Source of the DNA: Candidatus Latescibacterota bacterium
Lineage (GTDB): Bacteria; Latescibacterota; UBA2968; UBA8231
Reading direction: 5' to 3'
NCBI GenBank assembly: GCA_022827835.1
Contig: JAJEIO010000028.1
Span: 1-42,984 of the forward strand
DNA: 42,984 nucleotides
The notes below the pieces were generated by a model, which did no database searches, was not told where the DNA came from, and saw nothing but the letters and a program-made list of their open reading frames with translations. The position numbers were made by a program, and so were the translations under genes. Below are positions 8,412 to 16,751 of the stretch, one piece after another (within the stretch, counting starts at the first letter, position 1; each line of letters opens with the position of its first letter).

Positions 8412-8803
8412 GGGGGCTGGATACCAATGTGCTGGTGCGCTATCTAGTGCAGGACGATGCGGCACAGGCGCGGCGCGCGGCAAAAGAGATCGAAGCGGGA
8501 TCGGATGCGGGCGAGATCTATCTTATTGCCGATGTCGTCGTCTGCGAACTAGTATGGGTACTCGATCGGGCCTATGGATACAGCCGGGCGCAGATTGGCG
8601 ACGCGCTGGAGGGCATTTTGCAGACGCGCTCATTTCATTTTGTGGACAAAGACCTGCTCTGGCAGGGGCTGGGCGATTACAAAAAGGGTAGGGGCGACTT
8701 TGCCGACTATGTGATTGGGCGCGTGGGCGAAAAGTCTGGGTGCGAAAAAACGCTCAGTTTTGATCGCGTCTTAAAAGGCGATGTACGATTTGAAGTGCTT
8801 TAG
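8408..8803 (+). CDS. vapC: PIN-domain toxin (VapC type)
   Basis: A 131-residue Mg-dependent RNase of the PIN family. The acidic site is complete: D5 (LDTNVLVRY), E47 (VCELVW), D97 and D100 (GDFADYVIG), and D119 (LSFDR). Family members cleave tRNA, rRNA or mRNA when freed from the antitoxin. The GTG start overlaps the antitoxin stop. The pair is intact and probably active. Confidence 0.9.
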   Translation: MRGLDTNVLVRYLVQDDAAQARRAAKEIEAGSDAGEIYLIADVVVCELVWVLDRAYGYSRAQIGDALEGILQTRSFHFVDKDLLWQGLGDYKKGRGDFADYVIGRVGEKSGCEKTLSFDRVLKGDVRFEVL

Positions 8804-8937
8804 GGAAGTCCGCATGGTGTGCGAGTGATTAATCGGCAAGTAATCCAAATGAAAGTCTCTGAATTGGAAGCGGCACCTAACGAGCTTCGTGCTCATTGGT
8901 TGTTGAGAAGCAAACTAGCTATAGCGAGGAATATCCC

Positions 8938-9759
8938 ATGTCACTGCACAAACCCTTTACAGAAGAAGAACTAGCGCCGATTCTCGAAGACTTTTACAAA
9001 AACGGCGCAACCATCATCCGCAACGTCTTGTCCCGGGAAGAATGCGAGCAAATATGCAGACGCGTCGACCAAATCTTTGCCGAACCTTATTTCACCGAAA
9101 TGCGGAATGTAAAAATAAGGCCAGAACTCAATGGCAAAGCGCCCATCGTTGTCCATCGGCTATTTGAATGCGACCGGATGTTCCGCGATCTGCTCGTGCG
9201 CGAGCCTATAATCTCCATTGCCGAAACAGTCCTCGGCCCACAGTGCCACTGCATGGCGCAGGGATGCATCTTGAATCGCCGGGATATGGGCATTAACCGC
9301 TTTCACGTAGATGACAGCCTAGAATTTCCAATTGCGGACGACAATATCAGCAGTCACGACCGGCGTCTGCAGATGCCCGTTTTTCGCATGTCGTTCCAGA
9401 TCGCCCTAACAGACCAAGACGAAGACCAGTATGGCCCCAGTCAATTCGTGCCGGGCAGCCACTATGCGGGCAGACAACCCAACGATCCAGAAAATCCAAC
9501 CTTCGACGGCCAAGGCCCCACCTCCCTGCTCATGCAAGCGGGAGACCTCTACCTCCTCAGCAGCCAAACCTGGCATCGCGGTGCCCCCAATACATCGGAT
9601 CGCGTCCGCTACCTCTTTCACCAAGTCTATGGTCAGCGCTTCGTCGCCCAGCGATTCTGGCCCTATCTCAACTATCACATGCCCGATTACGTCCTCGAAG
9701 GTGCCGACGAACGCCTCCTGCGCGTTCTCGGCAAACACCCCGAAATGGCCTATGGATAA
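8938..9759 (+). CDS. Phytanoyl-CoA dioxygenase (PhyH) family protein
   Basis: A 273-residue Fe(II)/2-oxoglutarate oxygenase. The facial triad is H123-V-D125 in NRFHVDDS and H213 in TWHRGAP; an arginine (R222 or R224) is placed to bind 2-oxoglutarate. QFVPGSH is also typical. The ATG at 8938, with GAGGA upstream, is preferred over an in-frame TTG 14 codons earlier. The acetoacetate-decarboxylase-like gene follows after 77 bases in the same direction. The substrate is unknown; family members hydroxylate small molecules. Confidence 0.9.
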   Translation: MSLHKPFTEEELAPILEDFYKNGATIIRNVLSREECEQICRRVDQIFAEPYFTEMRNVKIRPELNGKAPIVVHRLFECDRMFRDLLVREPIISIAETVLGPQCHCMAQGCILNRRDMGINRFHVDDSLEFPIADDNISSHDRRLQMPVFRMSFQIALTDQDEDQYGPSQFVPGSHYAGRQPNDPENPTFDGQGPTSLLMQAGDLYLLSSQTWHRGAPNTSDRVRYLFHQVYGQRFVAQRFWPYLNYHMPDYVLEGADERLLRVLGKHPEMAYG

Positions 9760-9836
9760 CCCGCGACGACAGACATGGCGCGCGTCTGACTCGTCGATAC
9801 TGGGACAATAAATCAAACCAAGAGAGGAGATCATTA

Positions 9837-10682
9837 GTGGCGTACCAATTTCAGCCGGGCGTGATGTACCTCATGCCCACTCACTTCGGACCAATGACGG
9901 GACCGCGGCGCAGCCCCGACGGCAAGGGGTATGACTGCATCGACACCCCCAAGTCCTCCAGCTACTCGGTCAGCTTCCTGACCAATGCCGAACAACTCGA
10001 GGAGCTGCTGCCGGAGGGATTCGCGCTGCACGGCGAGCCAGTGGTGACGGTGTACCAGATCCACATGAAGGAGATCGAGTGGTTGGCCGGACGCGGCTAC
10101 AACATAATGGGCGTGACCTTTCCGGCGACCTACACCGGCAAGCGCGACCGAGCAATGGGACCGTTTCTGACCGTCCTGTGGGAGAACATGACCGAGCCGA
10201 TCCTCACCGGCCGGGAACAGCTCGGGTTCGCGAAGATCTACTGTGAGATGCCGGAACCGGCCGTGTGCCGAGGCGAGACCCACGTCATAGCACACTGGCA
10301 GGGGTTTCGCTTCCTAGACATGAAGCTGACCAACATGCGCGAGGTGGCACCCGCCGACTATCCGGCACCGGCAGCGCCGCGCACCGACGGCGTGCTGACC
10401 GGGCTGCTCCATTACAAGTACATCCCTCGCACCGGCCACTGGGGCGAAGCGGACGCGGCCTACGCCTGCCTGACCCCTGAGGAGGGCAGCAACAGCCGCC
10501 TGACCGGGTTGTGGCAGGGCGACGGGACGGTCGAGTTTCACCCGGCGCGTTGGGAGGACATGCCGACCCAGTACATGATCGTCAACGCGTTTCACAACCT
10601 AGAGATCAAGGAATTCCGCGGCGGCACTATCAGCAAGACCATAGGCAGCAAGGATCTCAGTGACCAGCGCATGTTGGTGTAG
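9837..10682 (+). CDS. Acetoacetate decarboxylase-family protein
   Basis: A 281-residue protein of the ADC fold. GREQLGFAKIYCEMP (from residue 126) matches the active-site segment of acetoacetate decarboxylases, with K133 as the Schiff-base lysine and E127 nearby. The family includes true decarboxylases and enzymes acting on other keto acids, so the reaction is not fixed. The GTG start is supported by GAGAGGAG upstream. The gene probably forms a unit with the preceding dioxygenase and converges with the FAD oxidoreductase. Confidence 0.82.
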   Translation: MAYQFQPGVMYLMPTHFGPMTGPRRSPDGKGYDCIDTPKSSSYSVSFLTNAEQLEELLPEGFALHGEPVVTVYQIHMKEIEWLAGRGYNIMGVTFPATYTGKRDRAMGPFLTVLWENMTEPILTGREQLGFAKIYCEMPEPAVCRGETHVIAHWQGFRFLDMKLTNMREVAPADYPAPAAPRTDGVLTGLLHYKYIPRTGHWGEADAAYACLTPEEGSNSRLTGLWQGDGTVEFHPARWEDMPTQYMIVNAFHNLEIKEFRGGTISKTIGSKDLSDQRMLV

Positions 10683-10697
10683 GGATCGAGCCAACAG

Positions 10698-12020
10698 TCA
10701 CGGCACCTGAATCGATTCTTCGGTGGGCACGTACCGGTTGAGCGCGTCGAGTGGTTGCTTGACATCGCTCCACGCAACTTGGTGAGGAAGCAAACCGGTC
10801 AGAGCTGCTCGGGCCGCACAGACGCCCGCTGCCTGACCCATGGCCACGGCGTTGCCGGTGACCCGATAGCTCGAATGGGCGATGAAATCCCCGCTGATGC
10901 AGCGCCCAGCCATGAGGAGCCCGTCCACGTCCCGGGCGATCAGTGACCGCAGGGGAATGTCGTAGGGTTGTGACCGATGCGGCTTGGCCTCGACCACCTT
11001 GGTCTTTGCCGGATCGGTCGAATGCACATCAATCCCCATCGTCACGCGACAGACAGCGTCGTCGAAACGCGCGCCCTCAAGCAGATCCTTGCCCATCACT
11101 TCATACCGGCCATGTATGCGCCGTCCTTCCCGCACGCCGATCTGCGCCGCAGTGGATACAATGCGGATACCGGACCAGATCCCGCCTAGCTGCCGCAGCG
11201 CGGCCACTTGCTGGTGGACCTCGCTTCGACCGCTGATGGTCGCCTGCGTAATCCGGTCCGGATCGTCACAGGTCACACCGTATTGATGATTCGACATCAA
11301 CGCGAATAGGTCGTCGCGGATGCGGAACAGCGTCGGGTGGCCGTACGACGGTGCCACGCCAATTTCGCTCATCAGCGCACCCAAGCGCTCTTTGGGCTCG
11401 CGCAGGGACCCGCCCACATAGGACTCCACCTCGTCGAACTGAATGCCCCCGATCAGGGCCATCAGACTCATGGGTTGAACGGCACCTGTTTCCGGATGGC
11501 CCATGTCGAACCCACAGCCGGCTTGCGCGCCCAGATCGCCGTCGCCGGTCGCGTCGATAAAGGCCCTGGCGTGCCAAGCTTCGCGCCCTGCCTTCGACTC
11601 CGTGATGACAACGGAAAGCCGATTATCCGAATCGCGTCCCGCGGCCACAACCCGCGTCAGCAGCCGAACATCAACGCCGGCCTCCAGACACATATCGTCG
11701 AGTAGTCGCTTCATCTCCTCCACATCATAGGCGTAGTTCTTGCCGCCGTCGTGCCGCAGCCGCCTAGCATCGCGCTGATCCAGCCGCGCCGTGATCTCAG
11801 CCATGATCCCCGGCTTGTTCGCCGAGTCGATAATCCAGCTAAGCGCTCCCGTGGTCCAAACACCGCCCAAGCAGCCGTGCAACTCGATCAGCCGCGTCTT
11901 CACCCCTTGGCGAGCAGCGGCAATCGCCGCGGCCACACCCGCAGGTCCCCCACCACAGACGACCACGTCTGTTTCCTCAACGATGGGAACGTCCCGGGCC
12001 GGTTCTTGATGCGATCTCAA
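10698..12020 (-). CDS. FAD-dependent oxidoreductase (FAD_oxidored family)
   Basis: A 440-residue flavoprotein with an N-terminal dinucleotide-binding motif VVVCGGGPAGVAAA (from residue 19), followed by GCLGGVWTTG, characteristic of the FAD-dependent oxidoreductases common in uncultured heterotrophs. FIDATGDGDL and LLMAGRCISGD are further FAD contacts. The start is a TTG at 12020, chosen because GGAGGA lies 7-8 bases upstream. The substrate is unknown. It converges with the decarboxylase-like gene, leaving only 15 bases between them. Confidence 0.88.
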   Translation of the reverse strand: MRSHQEPARDVPIVEETDVVVCGGGPAGVAAAIAAARQGVKTRLIELHGCLGGVWTTGALSWIIDSANKPGIMAEITARLDQRDARRLRHDGGKNYAYDVEEMKRLLDDMCLEAGVDVRLLTRVVAAGRDSDNRLSVVITESKAGREAWHARAFIDATGDGDLGAQAGCGFDMGHPETGAVQPMSLMALIGGIQFDEVESYVGGSLREPKERLGALMSEIGVAPSYGHPTLFRIRDDLFALMSNHQYGVTCDDPDRITQATISGRSEVHQQVAALRQLGGIWSGIRIVSTAAQIGVREGRRIHGRYEVMGKDLLEGARFDDAVCRVTMGIDVHSTDPAKTKVVEAKPHRSQPYDIPLRSLIARDVDGLLMAGRCISGDFIAHSSYRVTGNAVAMGQAAGVCAARAALTGLLPHQVAWSDVKQPLDALNRYVPTEESIQVP

Positions 12021-12517
12021 GCTCTGTCCTCCTACTTCTGTCCCTGAATATACAGTGCATGGTGCAGCGGAAACAGAACGGCCGACCGATGATCTTGACC
12101 CTCTGTATCTCTGTATCGGGATGTTAATCGATAGACGGCTTTCTCGGGCCGATCCACCATCAGGTCATACAACGTCACCAAAGCCGCCGTTCTGCTAGGT
12201 GTATTGGCTCTGGTATTTTTACGGCCAGCGGTGCTCCTCGCGGATCACTCAACACCGACCGTTTGGTGCCCCTTTTATCCCAATCTACGGGCGAAGGACC
12301 CGTATCTTCGCTGCCCGACGGCGTTTTGGTGATCACCTCATCGAGGGCTTGTCATTTCCAAGCAATGACCATTTCCTTATCATAGTAGTGCAGCACCGTC
12401 TGCCAGGCTTGGCAGAACACGTCTTTTTCACACCCACTAGCGGAAACGACCGTGGACCGTCGATCCGGTGATGCGAAGCGAAGCGTCGGATCGTTGGATT
12501 GAGAACGGAGATTTGTT
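12021..12517. other. 497-base intergenic region before the AT-rich island
   Basis: I find no recognisable gene. Reading frames here on both strands lack family motifs and good ribosome sites. It carries the promoter region of the minus-strand FAD gene, a small inverted repeat near 12404-12419 (CTGCCA/TGGCAG) and the hairpin at 12461-12493. Base composition drops sharply at its right end, where the island starts. Confidence 0.5.
12461..12493. repeat. Interrupted hairpin at the island's left edge
   Basis: CGATCC pairs with GGATCG (12461-12466 and 12488-12493), and inside it GATGC pairs with GCGTC, one pair being a wobble. The loop is GAAGCGAA. It sits 25 bases before the nuclease start. It may be a terminator for incoming transcription or an operator. 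There is no T-run. Confidence 0.35.
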
Positions 12518-13390
12518 GTGAACAAAAATTATAGAAGTCTTTTTAAAAAAATTGCACATCGTTATGGTGATGTAGATTTAGAAGGTTTGGAAAAGGTTCT
12601 TTGTCCAATCCTCATTCCTATTCATTCTTTAGATAAAACTATCGTTAAGCTACAAGGACAATCCCATCATCGAGCGACTTTTACAGTGAAAATACAGGAT
12701 GAATGGAAAGAATTAATGCAAAGAGGTCGAACGGGCAAATTTATTCCAGAAGGACATCTCAGAGGTGATATTTGGCAAGAAATTGCCAAAGGACGGATAC
12801 TTAAGATTAAGGATAATGGAGAAACTGCCGAGGGTGAAATTTATGTAGAAGGATCGAAAGCCAGACTAATTGAAGCCCTTGAAATACTAACCATCAACGA
12901 CTATTTGGAAATAGATCAATATGGTGCAGCACCTAAAGTCTTAAGCGGATTGGTAGAGTATTCTTTGTCACGCATCGCTATTGCCAATGGATATAATGTG
13001 CGTCGTATGCCAGAGGATATGGCAAAACACCTAGGACAATACTATAATTATGATTTCGAATTTGAACGACATGGCATACTAAAAAAGGTGGAAGTAAAAT
13101 CTCTATGGGGGACAAATACAGATTTCGCTCGTCTCATTCACAGTAAAGGAAAAGATTACCCTACGAGCAGTTGTAAATACGCTACTCAGGATATATTTGC
13201 AGTAAGCTTATTTTTGAGAACAGGCAATATAAGAGATTTTGCTTTTGCGAGATCTGTACCTAGTTGTGAAAAACCGTATGGATTACCGTCAGCATCTAAA
13301 TATCCTGAACATGTGCATCAAAATCCGCCATGCAAGATTGGCAATGGTGTTTGGTTTGGCACGATTGACGAAGTATGGCATTTGGATTAA
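12518..13390 (+). CDS. Predicted restriction endonuclease, PD-(D/E)xK type
   Basis: A 290-residue protein I do not recognise by family. It has a nuclease-like core: E147 in a helix (LVEYSLSRIA), then D179 in NYDFEF and E192-V193-K194 in KKVEVKSLW, the D...ExK arrangement of type II restriction enzymes. The DNA is AT-rich, unlike the flanks. The gene converges with, and overlaps by 4 bases, a large adenine methylase-specificity fusion, so it is probably the cleaving partner of a restriction-modification system. The start is a GTG at 12518 (coding region NKNYRSLF) with a weak ribosome site. The nuclease call is inference from the motif and context. Confidence 0.7.
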   Translation: MNKNYRSLFKKIAHRYGDVDLEGLEKVLCPILIPIHSLDKTIVKLQGQSHHRATFTVKIQDEWKELMQRGRTGKFIPEGHLRGDIWQEIAKGRILKIKDNGETAEGEIYVEGSKARLIEALEILTINDYLEIDQYGAAPKVLSGLVEYSLSRIAIANGYNVRRMPEDMAKHLGQYYNYDFEFERHGILKKVEVKSLWGTNTDFARLIHSKGKDYPTSSCKYATQDIFAVSLFLRTGNIRDFAFARSVPSCEKPYGLPSASKYPEHVHQNPPCKIGNGVWFGTIDEVWHLD

Positions 13391-15645
13391 GCTATTTTTT
13401 CTTTCCACATAGCAATTCGTCCCTGAATTTTGTCCTGAAACTCTGTTCGGAGTACCTCCAGTTTTGATTCGGCTTGGATGATGATCTGTGCTTGTGTTGC
13501 AAGGTTTTTTAGATCCTTTTTCGCAATGGGAAGAAGGATGTCAAGTAAACAAGATTCATCGATAGCTGGATATGCAATACCGATATTATTTCTCAGCACT
13601 TGTTGGCATACGAAATCAGTTCTTAGAATCTGTGCCAGTACTAGAGAATCTATGTCCTTTGGCCGGAGAACTGCAAAGCCCGTCGTGCAAATTGCTCCTT
13701 CTTGTTCCTCTGTGACTCGTGCAACGGTTCTCCTTTCAGGTCTAACCGTAGAAAATAGAATATCTCCAGCGTGTACAACTTTTCTCGCTCTACTTGGGGC
13801 TTCAGAGCACTCTAATTGCTTACCTGTTGCTTTACACGTTTCTGCATTGACATCGGATATTTCTATATATAAGAAATTACCGTTGCCCCATCTCCTGGGA
13901 TCACTCCTCTCCGTTGAGAGTTCAGATACATCTGAGAGGAATACATGAGAGTTAGAACGATTGACGAGGATCTCTTCAATTTCAGGTGGCAAGGTTGCAT
14001 GGTAATTGGCATCCCACCGTTCTTTCTTTTCTACTGATTTGACAAAACGTCCGTATCCATTTTTTTGAGTTTGCTTTGTACGTCCCTCTAAAATTCGAGG
14101 AAGATCACCTTCACCACTGAATACTTTTTTTCTTTGAGATTCTCGTGTGCTGACAGAATAACCGATATTTTTACAAATCGCAAAAAAAGTCGATGTTGCA
14201 ACTGATTTTTTTCCTTTCCGTTTTCTCACATGGACAACAGAAGTTTTTGTGTTTGTACCCGCAGATCCAAAAGTGACATTTGGTAAAGAAATTACGCTTT
14301 TAATTTCTACTTGATCAGCGATGTTCTTTCTAAGCGTTTCATATAAACCTTTATTTGTTAAAATGCTATCGGGTACGATAGCTAGCAGTTGTCCGCCGGG
14401 AATTAACCAGTCCAAATAGCGTTCGACGAAAAGCAATTCTGAATCGAGTTTGTGTGGTATATGATTTGACCATTTGTTGGCGATTTTAAAACCACCTAAA
14501 TCATCCCCTTTAAATTCTGCTCCAAAGGGCGGGTTGGTTAGAATGAGTCCTACTTGTCCTTCTAAAAATGCCAGTTTTTTAGCATCGTCTCCAAATCTTA
14601 CTAGCGCATTGGCGAGAAAAAGTCTAGTTGCTGGAAGGGTGAACATAGCCATGTTTGTCAATGCCAATTTAATCATGCGCTCACTCTTATCAATACCAAC
14701 CAAGACATCATGTACCATATTGGATAACCATTGCCGAGTTGTTCGCTCGTCATTTTTTGAGGCAACTTCATGGTGAAGAAACCTCAAAATCTCTGTTAAA
14801 AAAGAACCAACGCCACATGATGGGTCGAGAATAAATCCAAATTCTCGACATTGCTCAGGATGGGACAAGATTCTCAATTCATTTTCGGACATTTCTTGAA
14901 TTGCGAGTTTAACCATAAAATTGACAACCTCTGTAGGCGTCAGATACTGTCCAAGTTGCTTTTCATCTACAAAAGAATCTGATAAAAAACGGCCAAATAC
15001 ATCGTTTAGAAAATCAACTCCTTTGATTCCACTGATGTCGAATGACTCAGATTCAGAAGCAAGAGTTTCAAAACATTGAATTATCTCAAGAATCAAGTCT
15101 TCTTCACTCTCTTTAATTTTTAATTCATAATCGGTTTCCTGCAACTCGTGTCCAATCGACAAAGGCAAATACGCCTCGTAACTCTCCTTCACGAAAGTTT
15201 TTAAAGCCTTCGCTATACTCATTCCAGGAAAATTCTCTCTTATACTCTTTCGAGATATTCCTCCACTGCCTTTTCCAATAGCCATTACATGAACAAATAA
15301 GAGCTTGGATAACTCCTCCACCGCTTCATTTCTTGATGACATCCTACCCCGCCTATGGAGTATTTCTCTTAGCTCACTCAGAGTAGCATCCATTGCCTTA
15401 CGAATATCGATCTCCTGTCTAAAAAGCGGCCACTGAATATCTGGCTCTCGTGCTAACAGCGCTGAAGAAGTGCTGCGTTTATAAATTTTACGAAGTTCTC
15501 CTTCGATGAGTGGCCTTGGTTTGCTTTTTTTGTTTTTCCATCGATTAATGGCAGAGGTAGAAACTCCGAGTTCACTTCCCAAAGATTCGATGCTATAATG
15601 ATATAGTGTCGTGAGTTCGTGAATCATTTCTGAAATTGATTTCAT
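13387..15645 (-). CDS. HTH-N6-adenine DNA methylase-specificity fusion (type I-like M-S)
   Basis: A 752-residue protein. Residues about 15-45 form a helix-turn-helix (IESLGSELGVSTSAINRW). The methylase core has GQYLTP near 232, motif I DPSCGVGSFL (274-283) and motif IV NPPFG (371-375). From about residue 550 the sequence looks like one HsdS target-recognition domain (VFLSDVSELS, FLYIEISDVN, FVCQQVLRNNIG). It should methylate adenine in a self-chosen sequence, protecting it from the convergent nuclease. The ATG at 15645 is chosen because AAGGGG lies 7 bases upstream; an in-frame TTG lies five codons earlier. The DNA is AT-rich, consistent with recent transfer. Confidence 0.85.
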   Translation of the reverse strand: MKSISEMIHELTTLYHYSIESLGSELGVSTSAINRWKNKKSKPRPLIEGELRKIYKRSTSSALLAREPDIQWPLFRQEIDIRKAMDATLSELREILHRRGRMSSRNEAVEELSKLLFVHVMAIGKGSGGISRKSIRENFPGMSIAKALKTFVKESYEAYLPLSIGHELQETDYELKIKESEEDLILEIIQCFETLASESESFDISGIKGVDFLNDVFGRFLSDSFVDEKQLGQYLTPTEVVNFMVKLAIQEMSENELRILSHPEQCREFGFILDPSCGVGSFLTEILRFLHHEVASKNDERTTRQWLSNMVHDVLVGIDKSERMIKLALTNMAMFTLPATRLFLANALVRFGDDAKKLAFLEGQVGLILTNPPFGAEFKGDDLGGFKIANKWSNHIPHKLDSELLFVERYLDWLIPGGQLLAIVPDSILTNKGLYETLRKNIADQVEIKSVISLPNVTFGSAGTNTKTSVVHVRKRKGKKSVATSTFFAICKNIGYSVSTRESQRKKVFSGEGDLPRILEGRTKQTQKNGYGRFVKSVEKKERWDANYHATLPPEIEEILVNRSNSHVFLSDVSELSTERSDPRRWGNGNFLYIEISDVNAETCKATGKQLECSEAPSRARKVVHAGDILFSTVRPERRTVARVTEEQEGAICTTGFAVLRPKDIDSLVLAQILRTDFVCQQVLRNNIGIAYPAIDESCLLDILLPIAKKDLKNLATQAQIIIQAESKLEVLRTEFQDKIQGRIAMWKEKIA

Positions 15646-15798
15646 TATTTGCCCCTTCAAAATTGAGAATTTGTATCTGTTAAGTGAACGGAATTAGTAG
15701 TTATGGGCTTATGAATTGTAAATACACGTAGCACGCAAACTACCAAATCACGATTATGATAAACAATCCACCCAAACAACCGTCAATGTCGCGATCTT

Positions 15799-16182
15799 TC
15801 ATCGAGAGCGCCTATATATGTCTGGCAACTTGAAGATAACGCGACATGTTACATGATTTTCTTGTCCACATTTCCATCCTCTCTGACACAAGAATCGGAA
15901 GAGCTTGGCTTTTCTATCTTCAGCATTTTCGCGCTTAAATTCTTCGGGAAGGCAATCCTTGGATTCTATCTTGGTGAGTTCGCTAGATATATATCCTAAG
16001 TCGCCTCCACTTTTAAATTCATACATACCTTTCCTTTTACATATCTTTGCTATCTCTTCCTCGATTTGGGTCTCTGACATAGTCTCATTCTTAGATTTAT
16101 ATTTATCCCATGCCTTCTCTAATATCTTCTCTCCTGCCTTCTCTAACACCTTCTCTCCTACCTTCTCTAATATAGGATCCAT
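15799..16182 (-). CDS. Small helical protein of the AT-rich island
   Basis: A 127-residue protein I do not recognise. The N-terminus is an amphipathic repeat of the pattern (I/V)LEKxGEK: residues 4-26 carry four short units, encoded by near-identical CTTCTC-type DNA repeats. The rest is charged, with two cysteines in LCQRGWKC. The start is well supported: AAGGAG lies 8 bases before the ATG. It shares strand and base composition with the methylase fusion 150 bases downstream, so it may be an accessory or control protein of that system. No known control-protein HTH is visible. Confidence 0.65.
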   Translation of the reverse strand: MDPILEKVGEKVLEKAGEKILEKAWDKYKSKNETMSETQIEEEIAKICKRKGMYEFKSGGDLGYISSELTKIESKDCLPEEFKRENAEDRKAKLFRFLCQRGWKCGQENHVTCRVIFKLPDIYRRSR

Positions 16183-16316
16183 CGTTCTTTCTCCTTAGAA
16201 TATGAGTTGTTGTTGAGCTTTCTGCTGACGGTCCAGTACGGGGGGTCAAACTGTTCGCCCTCTAGTATTTCCCTAAGTGAATATTAAAAATACATACTGT
16301 GAGCAAAAAATGCAAT

Positions 16317-16349
16317 GCAAATAATTCACACGGCGTGTAAATTATTTGC
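16317..16349. repeat. 33-bp near-perfect palindrome
   Basis: GCAAATAATTCACACG (16317-16332), a central G, and CGTGTAAATTATTTGC (16334-16349) form a 16-bp-arm dyad with a single mismatch and almost no loop. It lies 135 bases upstream of the small island gene. Such compact dyads usually bind dimeric proteins; an island attachment or operator site is possible. No T-run suggests a terminator. Confidence 0.75.
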
Positions 16350-16644
16350 GTTCATGAGCACGGTACACGACCATTTACATTCATAAATACTCCATAACCT
16401 ATTGATAATAATAGATTTTTGTTATTGTTGGCAATTCTAGTGCGCTATCACGGCATCCTAGCGCTCAGTATCCCAGTTCACAGTCAAGTCGTGCCCGGTC
16501 CGCCATCACCCGCAGCTTCTATCGCGCCTAGAACACCCTGTCTGCCTATCCATCCCATCGGCTTCCTTGGACAGCTCTACTCGGCTCGGGGCTTCACCCT
16601 CGACATCACCGTCTGCCCGCCTGCGATGGCTGCCGACGCCCGAA

Positions 16645-16743
16645 CCAAGAGCGCCCCAACGCAAGCAAGGTCGTCTCAAAGACACCTACACTGCTTGACC
16701 AGACCTCTCAAAGGGCCTTTATAATCCCTATACACAAGGGAGA
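16645..16743 (+). repeat. Dispersed promoter-containing repeat, copy B
   Basis: Matches copy A (7821-7922): CCAAGAGCGCCxCAACGCA at the left, CTTGACC and TTTATAATxCCTATACA at the right. Here the repeat directly abuts a gene, supplying its promoter and ribosome site. Confidence 0.7.
16695..16725 (+). promoter_or_regulatory. Promoter of the Gfo/Idh gene
   Basis: TTGACC (16695-16700) and TATAAT (16720-16725) flank a 19-base spacer ending in AAAGG-G-CCTTT, a dyad. Transcription would start near 16732, 20 bases before the ATG, with AAGGGAG as ribosome site. A 19-base spacer is typical of promoters that need an activator to twist the DNA, such as MerR targets; that reading is inference. Confidence 0.6.
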
Positions 16744-16751
16744 CAGGTAAC

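Larger units (their letters stand above)
16183..16751. other. 569-base intergenic region at the island's right edge
   Basis: The left half is AT-rich and holds the 33-bp palindrome at 16317-16349. The right half returns to GC-rich sequence and ends in repeat copy B with the promoter of the Gfo/Idh gene. A 101-codon frame at 16419-16724 overlaps the repeat and shows no family signature, so I do not call it. Confidence 0.55.

Noticed and set aside
12199..12471. 90-codon frame before the island
   Set aside because: No recognisable motif or ribosome site; it ends amid the inverted repeats at the island edge.
16419..16724. 101-codon frame before the Gfo/Idh gene
   Set aside because: It overlaps the dispersed repeat and its promoter, has proline-rich random composition and no ribosome site or family motif.
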